DNA from: an uncultured Clostridia bacterium
GTDB taxonomy: Bacteria; Bacillota; Clostridia; Christensenellales; Aristaeellaceae
Length of the DNA stretch: 64,000 bases
Assembly: GCA_947166385.1 (NCBI GenBank)
Contig: CAMVEB010000014.1
Location: 1-64,000, forward strand
Reading direction: 5' to 3'
Shown: piece by piece, positions 57,801 to 64,000 of the stretch
Numbering within the stretch: the stretch's first letter is position 1
Layout: every line of letters starts with the position of its first letter
The notes under the pieces: model-generated
What the model saw: the letters and a program-made list of their open reading frames with translations, nothing else
The model's database searches: none
What the model was told of the DNA's origin: nothing
Position numbers and translations under genes: made by a program

Positions 57801-58446
57801 GAAGATCACCGAGAATCAGCTGTACAACGGTCAGCTCCTGGACAATGCTTATGCGCTGTCCAAGTTCAGGGCGGAGAAAGCGGTGCTGGAGGCGGTGAAC
57901 CGCGGGCTGGACGCGAAGATCATGCGCCTGGGCAATCTGATGGGACGTCACCGGGACGGTGAATTCCAGGTGAATTTCAACAGCAATGCCTTCATCCGTT
58001 CCCTGGCCAGCTACAAGGCCATCGGGGCGGTGCCGTATTCGCTGCTGAATACCGGGACGGAATTCTCGGAAATCGATATGACAGCGCGGGCCATCCTGCT
58101 TCTGGCCGGGACCGACAGGCGCTTTACCGTTTTCCATCCGATGAACAATCACACCGTTACCTTCGCGGATATCGTGTATGCCATGCGGGAATACGGTTTT
58201 GATATTGAAATGCTGGAGGATGAGGAATTCGCGCGGCGGAAGGCGCAGGCCGGCGATACGTCCGGTGCCTTGATTGCCTATCAGAGCCGGGAGGGCGAGG
58301 AGCGGCGCTATGAGCTGGGCGCGGATTGTGAATTCACCGAGGCCGCACTGTTCCGGCTGGGCTTCAAATGGCCGGTCTCCGGAGAAAGGTACATCGTGAG
58401 CATGCTCAGGGCGCTGGACGAACTGGCCATGTTTGAGGGGCAATAA
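51829..58446 (+). CDS. Dimodular NRPS with terminal reductase (A-PCP-C-A-PCP-R)
   Basis: The 2205-aa enzyme, in order: residues 1-205, part of a condensation domain lacking the catalytic HHxxxDG; A1 (215-700; LYTSGTTGTPKGVRL, YNVYGPTECTI, YRTGDIVRWG); PCP1 (LGLTSIS, Ppant Ser745); C (802-1225; NFHHIIFDGTS, HHxxxDG at 924-930); A2 (1240-1700; FTSGSTGKPKGVML, NGYGPTEATIS, YRTGDLAAW); PCP2 (LGGTSLSAA, Ser1769); reductase (LLTGSTGFLG from 1850, YALSK with Tyr2008/Lys2012). By hand alignment the specificity codes are DAMFSGVILK-like and DVMTYFGISK-like; both uncertain. The reductase would release a dipeptide aldehyde with NAD(P)H. GGGAGGGATCCGTC precedes the ATG. No phosphopantetheinyl transferase lies in the window. 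Confidence 0.93.
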   Translation: MNKNQIVSWWKEHFSGMEIDSCPAIDFPDNEQGGAFASLSTACGEADRDILISAFAYVLAKYTAQNESLFWVQEEGARCPFYAVFDENAPTGDYLSSMADRRREAREHLGSDIGELNDALGLPQELLLCFDRDTAPDRAGEWRLCLLAEEGQLTLFYRKDWYHAENMRRLVEMTASIAAQLPGCEKLCMLSLISDRDLAALESFPHWELAPSAGNVVELLARSFAKFPNRTAVIYENERLTYAQLDRLTDAIAAGIARQGIGRGSVVSTLLPRCKWMPVAAISILKTGAAYQPLDPSYPPERLNFMVQDSAAALVLADRALQGLLSEYEGPFLYTDELDSLPEAKPLQREIAPEDVFILLYTSGTTGTPKGVRLCHGNLVNFIDWYIPKFALSEESRSAAYASFGFDANMMDIYPILCAGGELHILSDEVRSDLRAINRYFNENAITHGFMTTQVGRQFSLMTDCRTLKYMSMGGEALVPFDPPAGIRVYNVYGPTECTILTTAYRITDGGKRMPIGVPVNNTRLYVADAYQRLLPVGAMGELLVAGAQVGAGYLNRPEKTAEVFITNPFTEDPAYSRVYRTGDIVRWGNDGNMEFAGRRDGQVKIRGFRIELTEVESVIREFPGITDAALTARDAPAGGKMICAYIVSDTAVDISALEQFILDRKPPYMVPAFIMQIEKIPLNVNSKVDRRALPEPVFSSTEEETSGPRTRTALEEQLYRLISPIIGQKDFPVDMGLDQLGLTSISTLMLAVDIEEKFGYSPNVNVLATGSVLDIENALVEHFMSAAPAASEPAEAPRDSYPLTQTQLGIYSACLMDPDNDSYDLPFLFRLSPDTDAERLCRALEATVAAHEVLNCRIIPDRQDTAVMVPVRREFHAKTENITEEELTARMAHRSRFDFENGPLYDAKVYRTESAVYLYVNFHHIIFDGTSLTVFMEDLDRAFQGEILSPEKYTAYDLALDERAARDSRAYQEARDYYDGLFSGVDGNSLPDGDFPGGEPATEHTRKLLLGDGMAERVQKWCDGLHVTENAFFTFAFAYTLARVSGKDEALFCNIYNGRRDPRVFRTVGMLVKTYPFHIAFSGADAPADLVRKTADLIRGLTANDLYSFAEVCRAYGIRPDILFAYQGSAFNEYTVAGQRSTSLAQKLGDVQAPLSVDVFQEEGTYALIADYAPDRYTGAMITAFLELYAQVAGELLTVESLDKIDLMTGSARQLLDAANDTAWPVEYRPVHCLLEESAVKYPDRPAVVTPTEKLSYAELNAQANRVAHRLTDLGIGPGGIAALMLPRCAGVYIVRQGILKAGGAFLCIAPDYPDDRVRVMTEDAGAKVLITDGDTLKEREAFIRSLGCQVVTLSELLADSREDNPGVQVGPDEPAYVIFTSGSTGKPKGVMLTQKNLVNFVSANPKNPEILGYTERGHVSLALASITFDVSVMEEFIPLSSGMTICMATEEEIHNPAALAKLMTENRVDMMTCTPSFLLNIIGLPMMRDAIAGVVSYDFGAEAFPPALFDKIRGLNPNAYIMNGYGPTEATISCTMDEVTSPNVITIGKPACNVKAFVFDEKGRKLPPLVPGELIIAGDGVGRGYICRPELTAEKYIEVDGMRAYRTGDLAAWTADGRLRFHGRTDNQVKLRGLRVELGEIESAINAVDGVLTSIVVMTGEENNRFLAGYYTAGREIPPAEMKAQIGKSLTAYMVPGVLMQLDHMPLTPNGKIDKKKLPQVEFIPDTADYVPPANAVEEDFCRWFAELLNLEKVGAEDNFFELGGTSLSAAIIAINASDRGYPVVYADVFKAQTPRQLAGLAMGQQPDTKEDDEQAALRSYDYSALNLQHNVQEELPGLEGHDIGNLLLTGSTGFLGIHLLREFLTATDNTVYCLMRGENPAGRLKQLYFYYFSENAEPYFQSGRIRVVPGDITDRDSLENVRDLPFDTVVNCAALVKHFVKDDSLERVNVTGVENLIRLCEQTGKRFIQTSTVSVAGEGLDGQPPRDWKITENQLYNGQLLDNAYALSKFRAEKAVLEAVNRGLDAKIMRLGNLMGRHRDGEFQVNFNSNAFIRSLASYKAIGAVPYSLLNTGTEFSEIDMTARAILLLAGTDRRFTVFHPMNNHTVTFADIVYAMREYGFDIEMLEDEEFARRKAQAGDTSGALIAYQSREGEERRYELGADCEFTEAALFRLGFKWPVSGERYIVSMLRALDELAMFEGQ

Positions 58447-58450
58447 GGTT

Positions 58451-60064
58451 TCATTTCTCCAGGAGGGAAAGAATCTGTTTTGTCAGCTTCCGGATGTCGT
58501 GATTGGCATGACTTTCCATGCTCTTCGCGTACTGGAGCAGAGAGGTGGCGGCTTCCATCAGGCTGCGGTAGTACGGATTGTCTGAGGAGCGCTGCTTCTC
58601 GCTCTGCCCGGCGGGCGTTTTCTGCTCCTTTTCCGCCGGAGCCGCAAGATAAACCCATTCTCCCCGCAGCAAATCAAAGCAGGAGCCGGACCACGGCACT
58701 TCAGCGGGAAGGCCGAACCGCTCCGTGATTTTCTCCGCCAGGACCTGGCTGTTTTCGTCGTCTCCGTGGTTGACGAACACCCGTGCCGGTTTTTGCTCCA
58801 TGCCGTCCAGCCAACAGAGGAGGCCGGCCTGATCCGCATGTCCCGAAACGCTGCTCAGGAAGGCGATTTCAGCCTTTACGTTGATTTCTTCTCCCAGAAT
58901 TTTCACCTTTTCCGCGCCGTCATAGATGATGCGCCCCAGGGTGCCGTTCGCCTGGTATCCAACGAAAAGAACGGTGTTGGCGGGATTCCAGATATTGTGT
59001 TTCAGATGATGGCAGATCCGGCCGCCCTCGCACATGCCGCTGGAAGCGATAATGACCTTGGGCTTCTTGATCGCGTTCAGTGCCATGGATTCCGCCACGG
59101 ACCCGGTGATGTTCAGCCCGTCGAACCAGATGGGATTTTCTCCTGCCTTCATGATGGATTGCGCTTCCTCATCCAGGCAGTCGGTATCGCATTGCAGAAA
59201 GACGCCGGTCGCCTGTTCCGCCAGGGGGCTGTCCAGATAAACCTCAAAATCCGGCAGCTCCGGCAGGAGATTCTGCATCTTGATCTCCCGGAAGAAATAA
59301 AGAATTTCCTGCGTTCGCCCGACGGCGAACGAGGGGATGATCACCGTGCCGCCCCGCGCAAAGGTTTTTCGGAGAATCTCCACGAGGCAGGGAAGGGGAT
59401 CTGTCGCCCGGTCGTGCAGGCGGGCACCGTAGGTGGACTCGATCATCAGATAATCCGCCGCCCGGACAGGCACGGGATCCCGGATGATGGGCTGATTCGT
59501 GTTTCCCACGTCACCGCTGAACACCATGGTGATCTGCTTTCCCGCCTCGGAAAGAAAGCATTCCGCGGAGGAGGAGCCCAGAAGATGCCCGGCGTCCGTA
59601 AAACGGACGGAAAGGCCTTCGTCCACGTCGATTACCTGCCCGTAGGGACAGGGACGGAAAAGCTTCATGGTATTCTGCACATCCTCCGAGGTGTAGAGAG
59701 GCTCTGCCGGGTCTTCGCCTTGGCGCAGGTTTTTCTTCGTGCGGTATTCCGCGTCCCGCTCCTGGATGGATGCGCTGTCCTCCAGCATGATGGCGCAGAG
59801 GTTCATCGTCTCCGATGTGGCGTAGATTTTTCCCCGGAAGCCCTCTTTGACGAGCAGGGGCAGCATGCCCGAATGATCGATGTGCGCATGCGTCAGAAGG
59901 ACATATTCAATTTGCCCGGGGGAGACAGGCAGGGGCGCGTTTTCGTATTCGTTATGGCCCTGGATCATGCCTTCGTCCACCAGCAGAAAATGTCCGTCAT
60001 GCCATTCCAGCAGCGTCCGGCTGCCGGTCACCTGATGATTTGCGCCCAGAAAGGTAAGTTTCAT
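58451..60064 (-). CDS. Beta-CASP metallo-beta-lactamase-fold RNase-like protein
   Basis: The 537-aa protein starts MKLTFLGANHQVTGSRTLL, has HxHxDH in LTHAHIDHSGMLP, metal ligands DAGHLLGSSS and FSGDVGN, and the beta-CASP motifs in IASSGMCEGGRICHHLKHN, SVSGHADQAGLL and VNHGDDENS. Architecture matches bacterial CPSF/Ysh1-like exoribonucleases. A C-terminal helical extension of about 80 residues follows. ATG at 60064 follows ATCGGAGGGATTCGG. It is convergent with the NRPS, 4 bp apart, and unrelated to it in direction. Confidence 0.92.
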   Translation of the reverse strand: MKLTFLGANHQVTGSRTLLEWHDGHFLLVDEGMIQGHNEYENAPLPVSPGQIEYVLLTHAHIDHSGMLPLLVKEGFRGKIYATSETMNLCAIMLEDSASIQERDAEYRTKKNLRQGEDPAEPLYTSEDVQNTMKLFRPCPYGQVIDVDEGLSVRFTDAGHLLGSSSAECFLSEAGKQITMVFSGDVGNTNQPIIRDPVPVRAADYLMIESTYGARLHDRATDPLPCLVEILRKTFARGGTVIIPSFAVGRTQEILYFFREIKMQNLLPELPDFEVYLDSPLAEQATGVFLQCDTDCLDEEAQSIMKAGENPIWFDGLNITGSVAESMALNAIKKPKVIIASSGMCEGGRICHHLKHNIWNPANTVLFVGYQANGTLGRIIYDGAEKVKILGEEINVKAEIAFLSSVSGHADQAGLLCWLDGMEQKPARVFVNHGDDENSQVLAEKITERFGLPAEVPWSGSCFDLLRGEWVYLAAPAEKEQKTPAGQSEKQRSSDNPYYRSLMEAATSLLQYAKSMESHANHDIRKLTKQILSLLEK

Positions 60065-60197
60065 TTCCGAATCCCTCCGATCGTGTTTTGATTTTCTGTT
60101 TGATTTCAATGTTCGTTCAAGGTTTCCCGGATAAGATCCATCCTGTCGGGAAGAACAGTTCCCGGCAGATGAAATGATGGATAAGGAGGTTACTTCC

Positions 60198-61688
60198 ATG
60201 AAAAGATTCTTTGCGATCCTGCTTGCTCTGGCCATGCTGTTCAGTATGAACGCTCTTGCCGAAGAGAACACGGAAATACCCGGCGCCGCAGCCGGCGAAA
60301 TGGGCACGCCTCCGGATGGAAATCCCCCGGATGGCACGCCTCCGGAAAAACCGGACGGCGACTGGATGCCCCCGGAGGGGATGCCTCCGGAAAAACCGGA
60401 CGGAGACAGGACACCCCCGGATGGAAAGGGCGGACAGCCTCCGGAGAAACCGGGCGGTCAACCCGGCGGGAGGGCTGACTTTGAATATGCGGCCGCGACA
60501 GAGATTACCGGGGCTGCAGAACAGACCGATCAGACCTATTCCTCTGATACCGCGGATGAAAGCGCCCTGATGATAAACACGGCGGACGCGGTCAGCATCA
60601 TAAACCCCACTGTGACGAAAACAGGGGATTCCGACGGCGGCGACAGCTGCAGCTTCTACGGCCTGAACGCGGGCCTGCTGGTCATGGGCGGCTCGACGGC
60701 CACGATTACCGGCGGCACGATTGAAACTTCCGCTTCGGGGGCCAACGGCGTCTTCTCCTACGGCGGAAACGGCGGACGAAACGGCGCGGAAGGCGACGGA
60801 ACCACCGTGGTGATCTCAGAGACGACGATAACAACGACCGGCAACGGTTCCGGCGGGATTATGACCACCGGCGGCGGCATCACCCATGCGGACAATCTGA
60901 CGGTCAATACCTCCGGACGATCCTCCGCGGCGATCCGCACGGACCGCGGCGGAGGCACCGTGGTGGTGGACGGCGGAAGCTATACCACAAACGGTCTCGG
61001 TTCCCCGGTGATCTACTCCACGGCGGATGTCACGGTGAAGAATTCCACCCTGGTATCCAATCTGTCGGAAGGCGTCTGCATTGAAGGCATGAACTCCATT
61101 GCCCTGGAAAACTGCGATATGACTGCCAATAATACGCAGTGCAACGGCAACGCCACCTTCCACGATACGATCATGATCTACCAGTCCATGTCCGGCGACG
61201 CGGACAGCGGCACCTCTTCCTTCACGATGACCGGCGGCAGCCTGACCAGCCTGAGCGGACACATGTTCCATGTGACGAATACCCATGCGGTCATCACCCT
61301 GTCCGGTGTGAACCTGGTCAATGAGGGCAGAGACATCCTCCTGTCCGTATGCGACGACGGATGGAGCGGCGCGTCCAATATCGCGGAACTGGTGGCGGAC
61401 GGTCAGAACCTGAGCGGCATGATCCTGGTGGGCAGTGATTCCGCCCTGACCCTGACGCTGACAAACGGCTCTTCCTTTGAGGGCAGCTTCAACGGTGAGA
61501 TTGAAAACGCGAAAGGGACGGCGGTCTCGGAGGAACTCGGCACAGTGAACGTGGTTCTGGACAGCACCAGCACCTGGACGCTGACGGCGGACACCTGGGT
61601 CGCTTCCTTTGACGGCGACGCCGGCAGTGTCATCGGCAACGGGTATACGCTGTATGTGAACGGCGCTGTCCTGGAAGGAATCCAATAA
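60198..61688 (+). CDS. Secreted Pro-rich beta-helix protein
   Basis: The 496-aa product has a signal peptide (KRFFAILLALAMLFSMNALA), a Pro/Asp/Gly repeat region (about 35-95, units PPDGNPPDGTPPEKPDGD and PPEGMPPEKPDGD), and then a right-handed beta-helix made of repeated strand-turn units with GGT/GGG turns (TATITGGTIETSASG, TVVVDGGSYTTNG, SFTMTGGSLTSLSG). No sortase motif or transmembrane anchor. It is likely extracellular, binding polysaccharide or acting as an adhesin-like scaffold. ATG at 60198 follows AAGGAGGTTACTTCC. The next gene downstream is a GH3 glycosidase. Confidence 0.85.
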   Translation: MKRFFAILLALAMLFSMNALAEENTEIPGAAAGEMGTPPDGNPPDGTPPEKPDGDWMPPEGMPPEKPDGDRTPPDGKGGQPPEKPGGQPGGRADFEYAAATEITGAAEQTDQTYSSDTADESALMINTADAVSIINPTVTKTGDSDGGDSCSFYGLNAGLLVMGGSTATITGGTIETSASGANGVFSYGGNGGRNGAEGDGTTVVISETTITTTGNGSGGIMTTGGGITHADNLTVNTSGRSSAAIRTDRGGGTVVVDGGSYTTNGLGSPVIYSTADVTVKNSTLVSNLSEGVCIEGMNSIALENCDMTANNTQCNGNATFHDTIMIYQSMSGDADSGTSSFTMTGGSLTSLSGHMFHVTNTHAVITLSGVNLVNEGRDILLSVCDDGWSGASNIAELVADGQNLSGMILVGSDSALTLTLTNGSSFEGSFNGEIENAKGTAVSEELGTVNVVLDSTSTWTLTADTWVASFDGDAGSVIGNGYTLYVNGAVLEGIQ

Positions 61689-61707
61689 AGCAGAATCAGA
61701 AGCGCTT

Positions 61708-61735
61708 CCGCGGAGCCGGTCCGGCTCCGCGGTTT
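61708..61735. terminator. Long GC-rich terminator
   Basis: CCGCGGAGCCGG-T-CCGGCTCCGCGG then TTTATC: a 12-bp perfect stem. Confidence 0.8.
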
Positions 61736-61792
61736 ATCGGTGCCGTCCTCTGGTCATTCGCTCCTGATGCCGGGAGCCTGGATCGGCAGGGA

Positions 61793-64000
61793 TCAGCGGA
61801 GCTCAATCTCTGCCGATACCTTTTCATCCAGGCAGTAACCGCCCGCGTAGATCAGATATTTTCCCGGTTCCACCAGCTTTTTCCCCGCCGCTTCCAGATA
61901 GATTTCCAGGTCGCACGGGTTGACGGTAAATGTCGCGGTCCGGCACTCGCCGGGCCGGAGATCATGGAGACGTTCAAAGCCGATGAGACGGCGGATCGGA
62001 TGCACGGTTTGGGATGCTGAGATCCGTTTGATATACAGCTGCGGAACCTCGTCACCGGTCATGCTGCCGGTGTTTTTCACCTTCACCGAGACCTTCAGCC
62101 GGCTCCCGTCTGTTTCGACCGCCAGATCGCTGTATTCAAACTGGGTATAGGAAAGGCCGTATCCGAACGGGTACAGAACCGGCTGATCGAAATACCGGTA
62201 GGTTCTCGGATGGTTGATCAGGTCATAATCCTCCATGGGCGGCAGATCCCTGTCGCTCCTGTACCAGGTCATCGGAAGGCGCCCGGCGGGGTTTGCCTCT
62301 CCGAAGAGGACGGCCGCCAGACCGTTCCCGAGATCCTGGGAACCGGTTGCACTGGTCAGAATAGCCGGCACATGCTCCTGCATCCAGCGAATCGCGTAGG
62401 GATAGTTTGTGATCAGAACCACCGCTGTATTCGGGTTCGCTTCGTAGACTGCCTCCAGCAGTTTCTCCTGAAGCGGGATCATTTCAATCGTGCTCCGGTC
62501 AATTTCTTCCTTTGCGTTCATCATCGGATGGCAGCCCAGCGCCACAATGACCTTATCGGCCTTTTTCGCGAGCGCCTTCGCTCGTTCAATGCCGTCGGAA
62601 ACGATCTCTACCGTGAGGGGGACTGCGTCTTTTTCAGAGCCGGCCCAGGCCTCCACCACGTTCCCGCCTTCCTTGGTATTGCTCTCCGGCTTTCTCCGGA
62701 TCAGCGGATCCGTCCTGAGTTTTCCGTTCTCCATATACACATTCCGGTTGCCGAAACAGTATAGCTTCACATCGCATGCTTCGTCATTCCAGTATTCGGT
62801 CAGTTCGACGCAGTTCGCGTTCCTCGCTTCCGGGGTCCGAACCGCGTCCGCTTTGCCGATGGTGAAGTTCTCAAAGATCATAAAGGTGAACGGTTCATCG
62901 GAGGCCAGGCTGATCTTTCCGTCCGGCGCAGCCGTTACATATTTCCGGTAGGCGGGCGCGTACAGGAAGTTGCTGCCGCAGCCCCAGTTCGATTGTTCAA
63001 AAATGACGGCGTCTTCTGCTTTGTCCACCAGCACCAGTTCCGCCGGCTCCGATCCTGCATGCCCCCGGGGAGGCTGCGCGGGATGACTGCCGCCGATATA
63101 CTGGTTTCCGACCCTGAACCGGAACAGGTTCAGTCCGCTCTCATAGGGCACCGGGTGATGCATTTTCTTTTCAAGGCCTGCCTTCAGGGTTACCCTGTAC
63201 AGGGGTTTGCCGCCATACCAGTCCATCAGCCAGCTGTTCCCGGGATGGCCGATCAGGGCGATATCATCGTCCTTCCCGAACGGCAGGAAATCATGCTCAT
63301 TTTTCAGCAGAATATTGGATTCCGTGCTCATCCGGAGAGAGATTCGCTTCGCTTCGTCCGTTCCCACATCCGCCATATCCAGCTCCGCGTACGGATCTTC
63401 CGGATCAAATACGCCCTGGCGGATCAGCTCCGTAACCGTGCAGAGAATGGCTTTGTCCATCTCTGCCTCCGTGATGAGACCGCGCTCGTATGCTTCCCGC
63501 GCGGCCTTCTCCACTTCGGCAGGGTTGTCCAGCATCGCGTCCACACCGGCTCGGACGCCTTCGGCCAGGGTTTCCGCGTGGGTCTCGAAATAATGATGAA
63601 AGGTTACGGTCTGCAGAAAATCGCCGCCGTCTGTCATCGCATACCGGATGCCCCACTGGTCTTTCAGCAAATCCTGCACCTCGTGGTTCAGCATGGCCGG
63701 CAGATGGTTGATCTCGTTGTAGGAGGTCATCACTCCCTCTGCGTGCCCTTCCTGCGCACAGTAGCGGAACGGTTCCAGCTCATAATCGTATTTGACTTTG
63801 TCACTGACGTCAAAGCTGTCATAGGCGCGCCGGTATTCCTGGTTGTTCGCGTAGAAATGCTTCAGGACCGCGCCGGTCCGGATCCGGTCGCCCCGGTCCC
63901 CCGGCGCCAGAGGCGTCCCGTCGTAACGGTGCTCATCCTGCATTCCGGCAATGTAGGCGGAAGCCATCTTGCCGGTCAGGTACGGATCCTCCCCGTAGCC
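61793..64000 (-). CDS. GH3-family beta-glycosidase (5' end outside the window)
   Basis: The frame is open to the right edge; the edge bases encode GYGEDPYLTGKMASAYIAGM, where GEDPYLTG is the GH3 loop. The catalytic nucleophile Asp is in RYAMTDGGDFLQTV. A long insertion (about residues 270-430 of the visible part) of PA14-like or unassigned sequence interrupts the two GH3 lobes. The second lobe has VVLITNYPYAIRWMQEHVPA, LFGEANPAGRLPMTWY and RYFDQPVLYPFGYGLSYTQF, with a fibronectin-III-like tail. It cleaves terminal beta-linked sugars. Any signal peptide lies beyond the window. Confidence 0.93.
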   Translation of the reverse strand, partial: GYGEDPYLTGKMASAYIAGMQDEHRYDGTPLAPGDRGDRIRTGAVLKHFYANNQEYRRAYDSFDVSDKVKYDYELEPFRYCAQEGHAEGVMTSYNEINHLPAMLNHEVQDLLKDQWGIRYAMTDGGDFLQTVTFHHYFETHAETLAEGVRAGVDAMLDNPAEVEKAAREAYERGLITEAEMDKAILCTVTELIRQGVFDPEDPYAELDMADVGTDEAKRISLRMSTESNILLKNEHDFLPFGKDDDIALIGHPGNSWLMDWYGGKPLYRVTLKAGLEKKMHHPVPYESGLNLFRFRVGNQYIGGSHPAQPPRGHAGSEPAELVLVDKAEDAVIFEQSNWGCGSNFLYAPAYRKYVTAAPDGKISLASDEPFTFMIFENFTIGKADAVRTPEARNANCVELTEYWNDEACDVKLYCFGNRNVYMENGKLRTDPLIRRKPESNTKEGGNVVEAWAGSEKDAVPLTVEIVSDGIERAKALAKKADKVIVALGCHPMMNAKEEIDRSTIEMIPLQEKLLEAVYEANPNTAVVLITNYPYAIRWMQEHVPAILTSATGSQDLGNGLAAVLFGEANPAGRLPMTWYRSDRDLPPMEDYDLINHPRTYRYFDQPVLYPFGYGLSYTQFEYSDLAVETDGSRLKVSVKVKNTGSMTGDEVPQLYIKRISASQTVHPIRRLIGFERLHDLRPGECRTATFTVNPCDLEIYLEAAGKKLVEPGKYLIYAGGYCLDEKVSAEIELR

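Overview
The window looks like a chromosome segment from an uncultured gut- or rumen-type Clostridia (Bacillota). This is inferred from strong GGAGG ribosome sites, many ATGA stop/start overlaps, TTGACA-17-TATAAT promoters, intrinsic terminators, phd/doc and higBA type addiction modules, a WYL regulator, a clostridial-style NRPS ending in a reductase domain, and short lysine-poor signal peptides. I cannot name the species. Base composition is uneven: about 34.4-35.7 kb and 26-31 kb are visibly AT-richer and full of broken genes, while 37.9-64 kb is GC-richer and compact.

Layout. (1) 1-3.7 kb: LysR regulator next to a broken flavodoxin, then a small plus-strand run (SGNH hydrolase, flavoprotein, acylphosphatase, ferritin-like protein). 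(2) 3.7-12.8 kb: one long minus-strand series of 14 tightly packed genes. It starts with an XRE repressor, an ImmA/IrrE-type metalloprotease with a long zinc-ribbon tail, a HipA-like kinase-fold protein and an HD protein. It continues through patatin, YjbR-EVE, two phosphoesterases, ThpR, YaiI, NUDIX, a methyltransferase, a YciI gene with an in-frame TGA, and a flavin reductase. Its promoter faces a divergent promoter, and both carry GGTAAC/GTTACC sites, like a lysogeny-style switch. (3) 13.2-15.1 kb: DUF4256, GNAT and DUF2200 genes and a gene remnant. (4) 15.1-23.4 kb: an eight-gene TetR-controlled redox operon: two aldo/keto reductases, exported DUF362 protein, permease, exported flavodoxin, a 725-aa membrane/SUMF1/flavodoxin fusion, and a CMD-cupin protein, closed by a terminator. 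(5) 23.4-26.5 kb: decayed zone with a chimeric permease ORF, an amino-acid binding protein and a truncated transposase. (6) 26.7-37.5 kb: accessory island beginning at a tRNA-Arg(CCG) gene. It holds two PIN toxin modules, a solitary YgiT-type antitoxin beside a decapitated toxin, phd/doc, two AAA ATPases, a repeated intergenic element and many truncated genes. (7) 38-49.9 kb: thermolysin-like protease, sbcDC, small zinc protein, Bcp peroxiredoxin, higBA, a 36-aa acidic protein with its own promoter and terminator, iron alcohol dehydrogenase and WYL regulator. (8) 50.1-58.4 kb: STAS protein, MATE exporter and a 2205-aa dimodular NRPS with terminal reductase, apparently one operon. (9) 58.4-64 kb: beta-CASP metallo-hydrolase, secreted Pro-rich beta-helix protein, and a GH3 glycosidase running off the right edge.

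The strongest candidates for undescribed biology are the TetR redox operon with its three-part fusion, the XRE/protease/kinase/HD cassette with its switch region, and the NRPS operon, whose first module starts with only part of a condensation domain and which is co-transcribed with a STAS protein and an exporter. All domain names come from reading translated sequence by eye; no database search was run.
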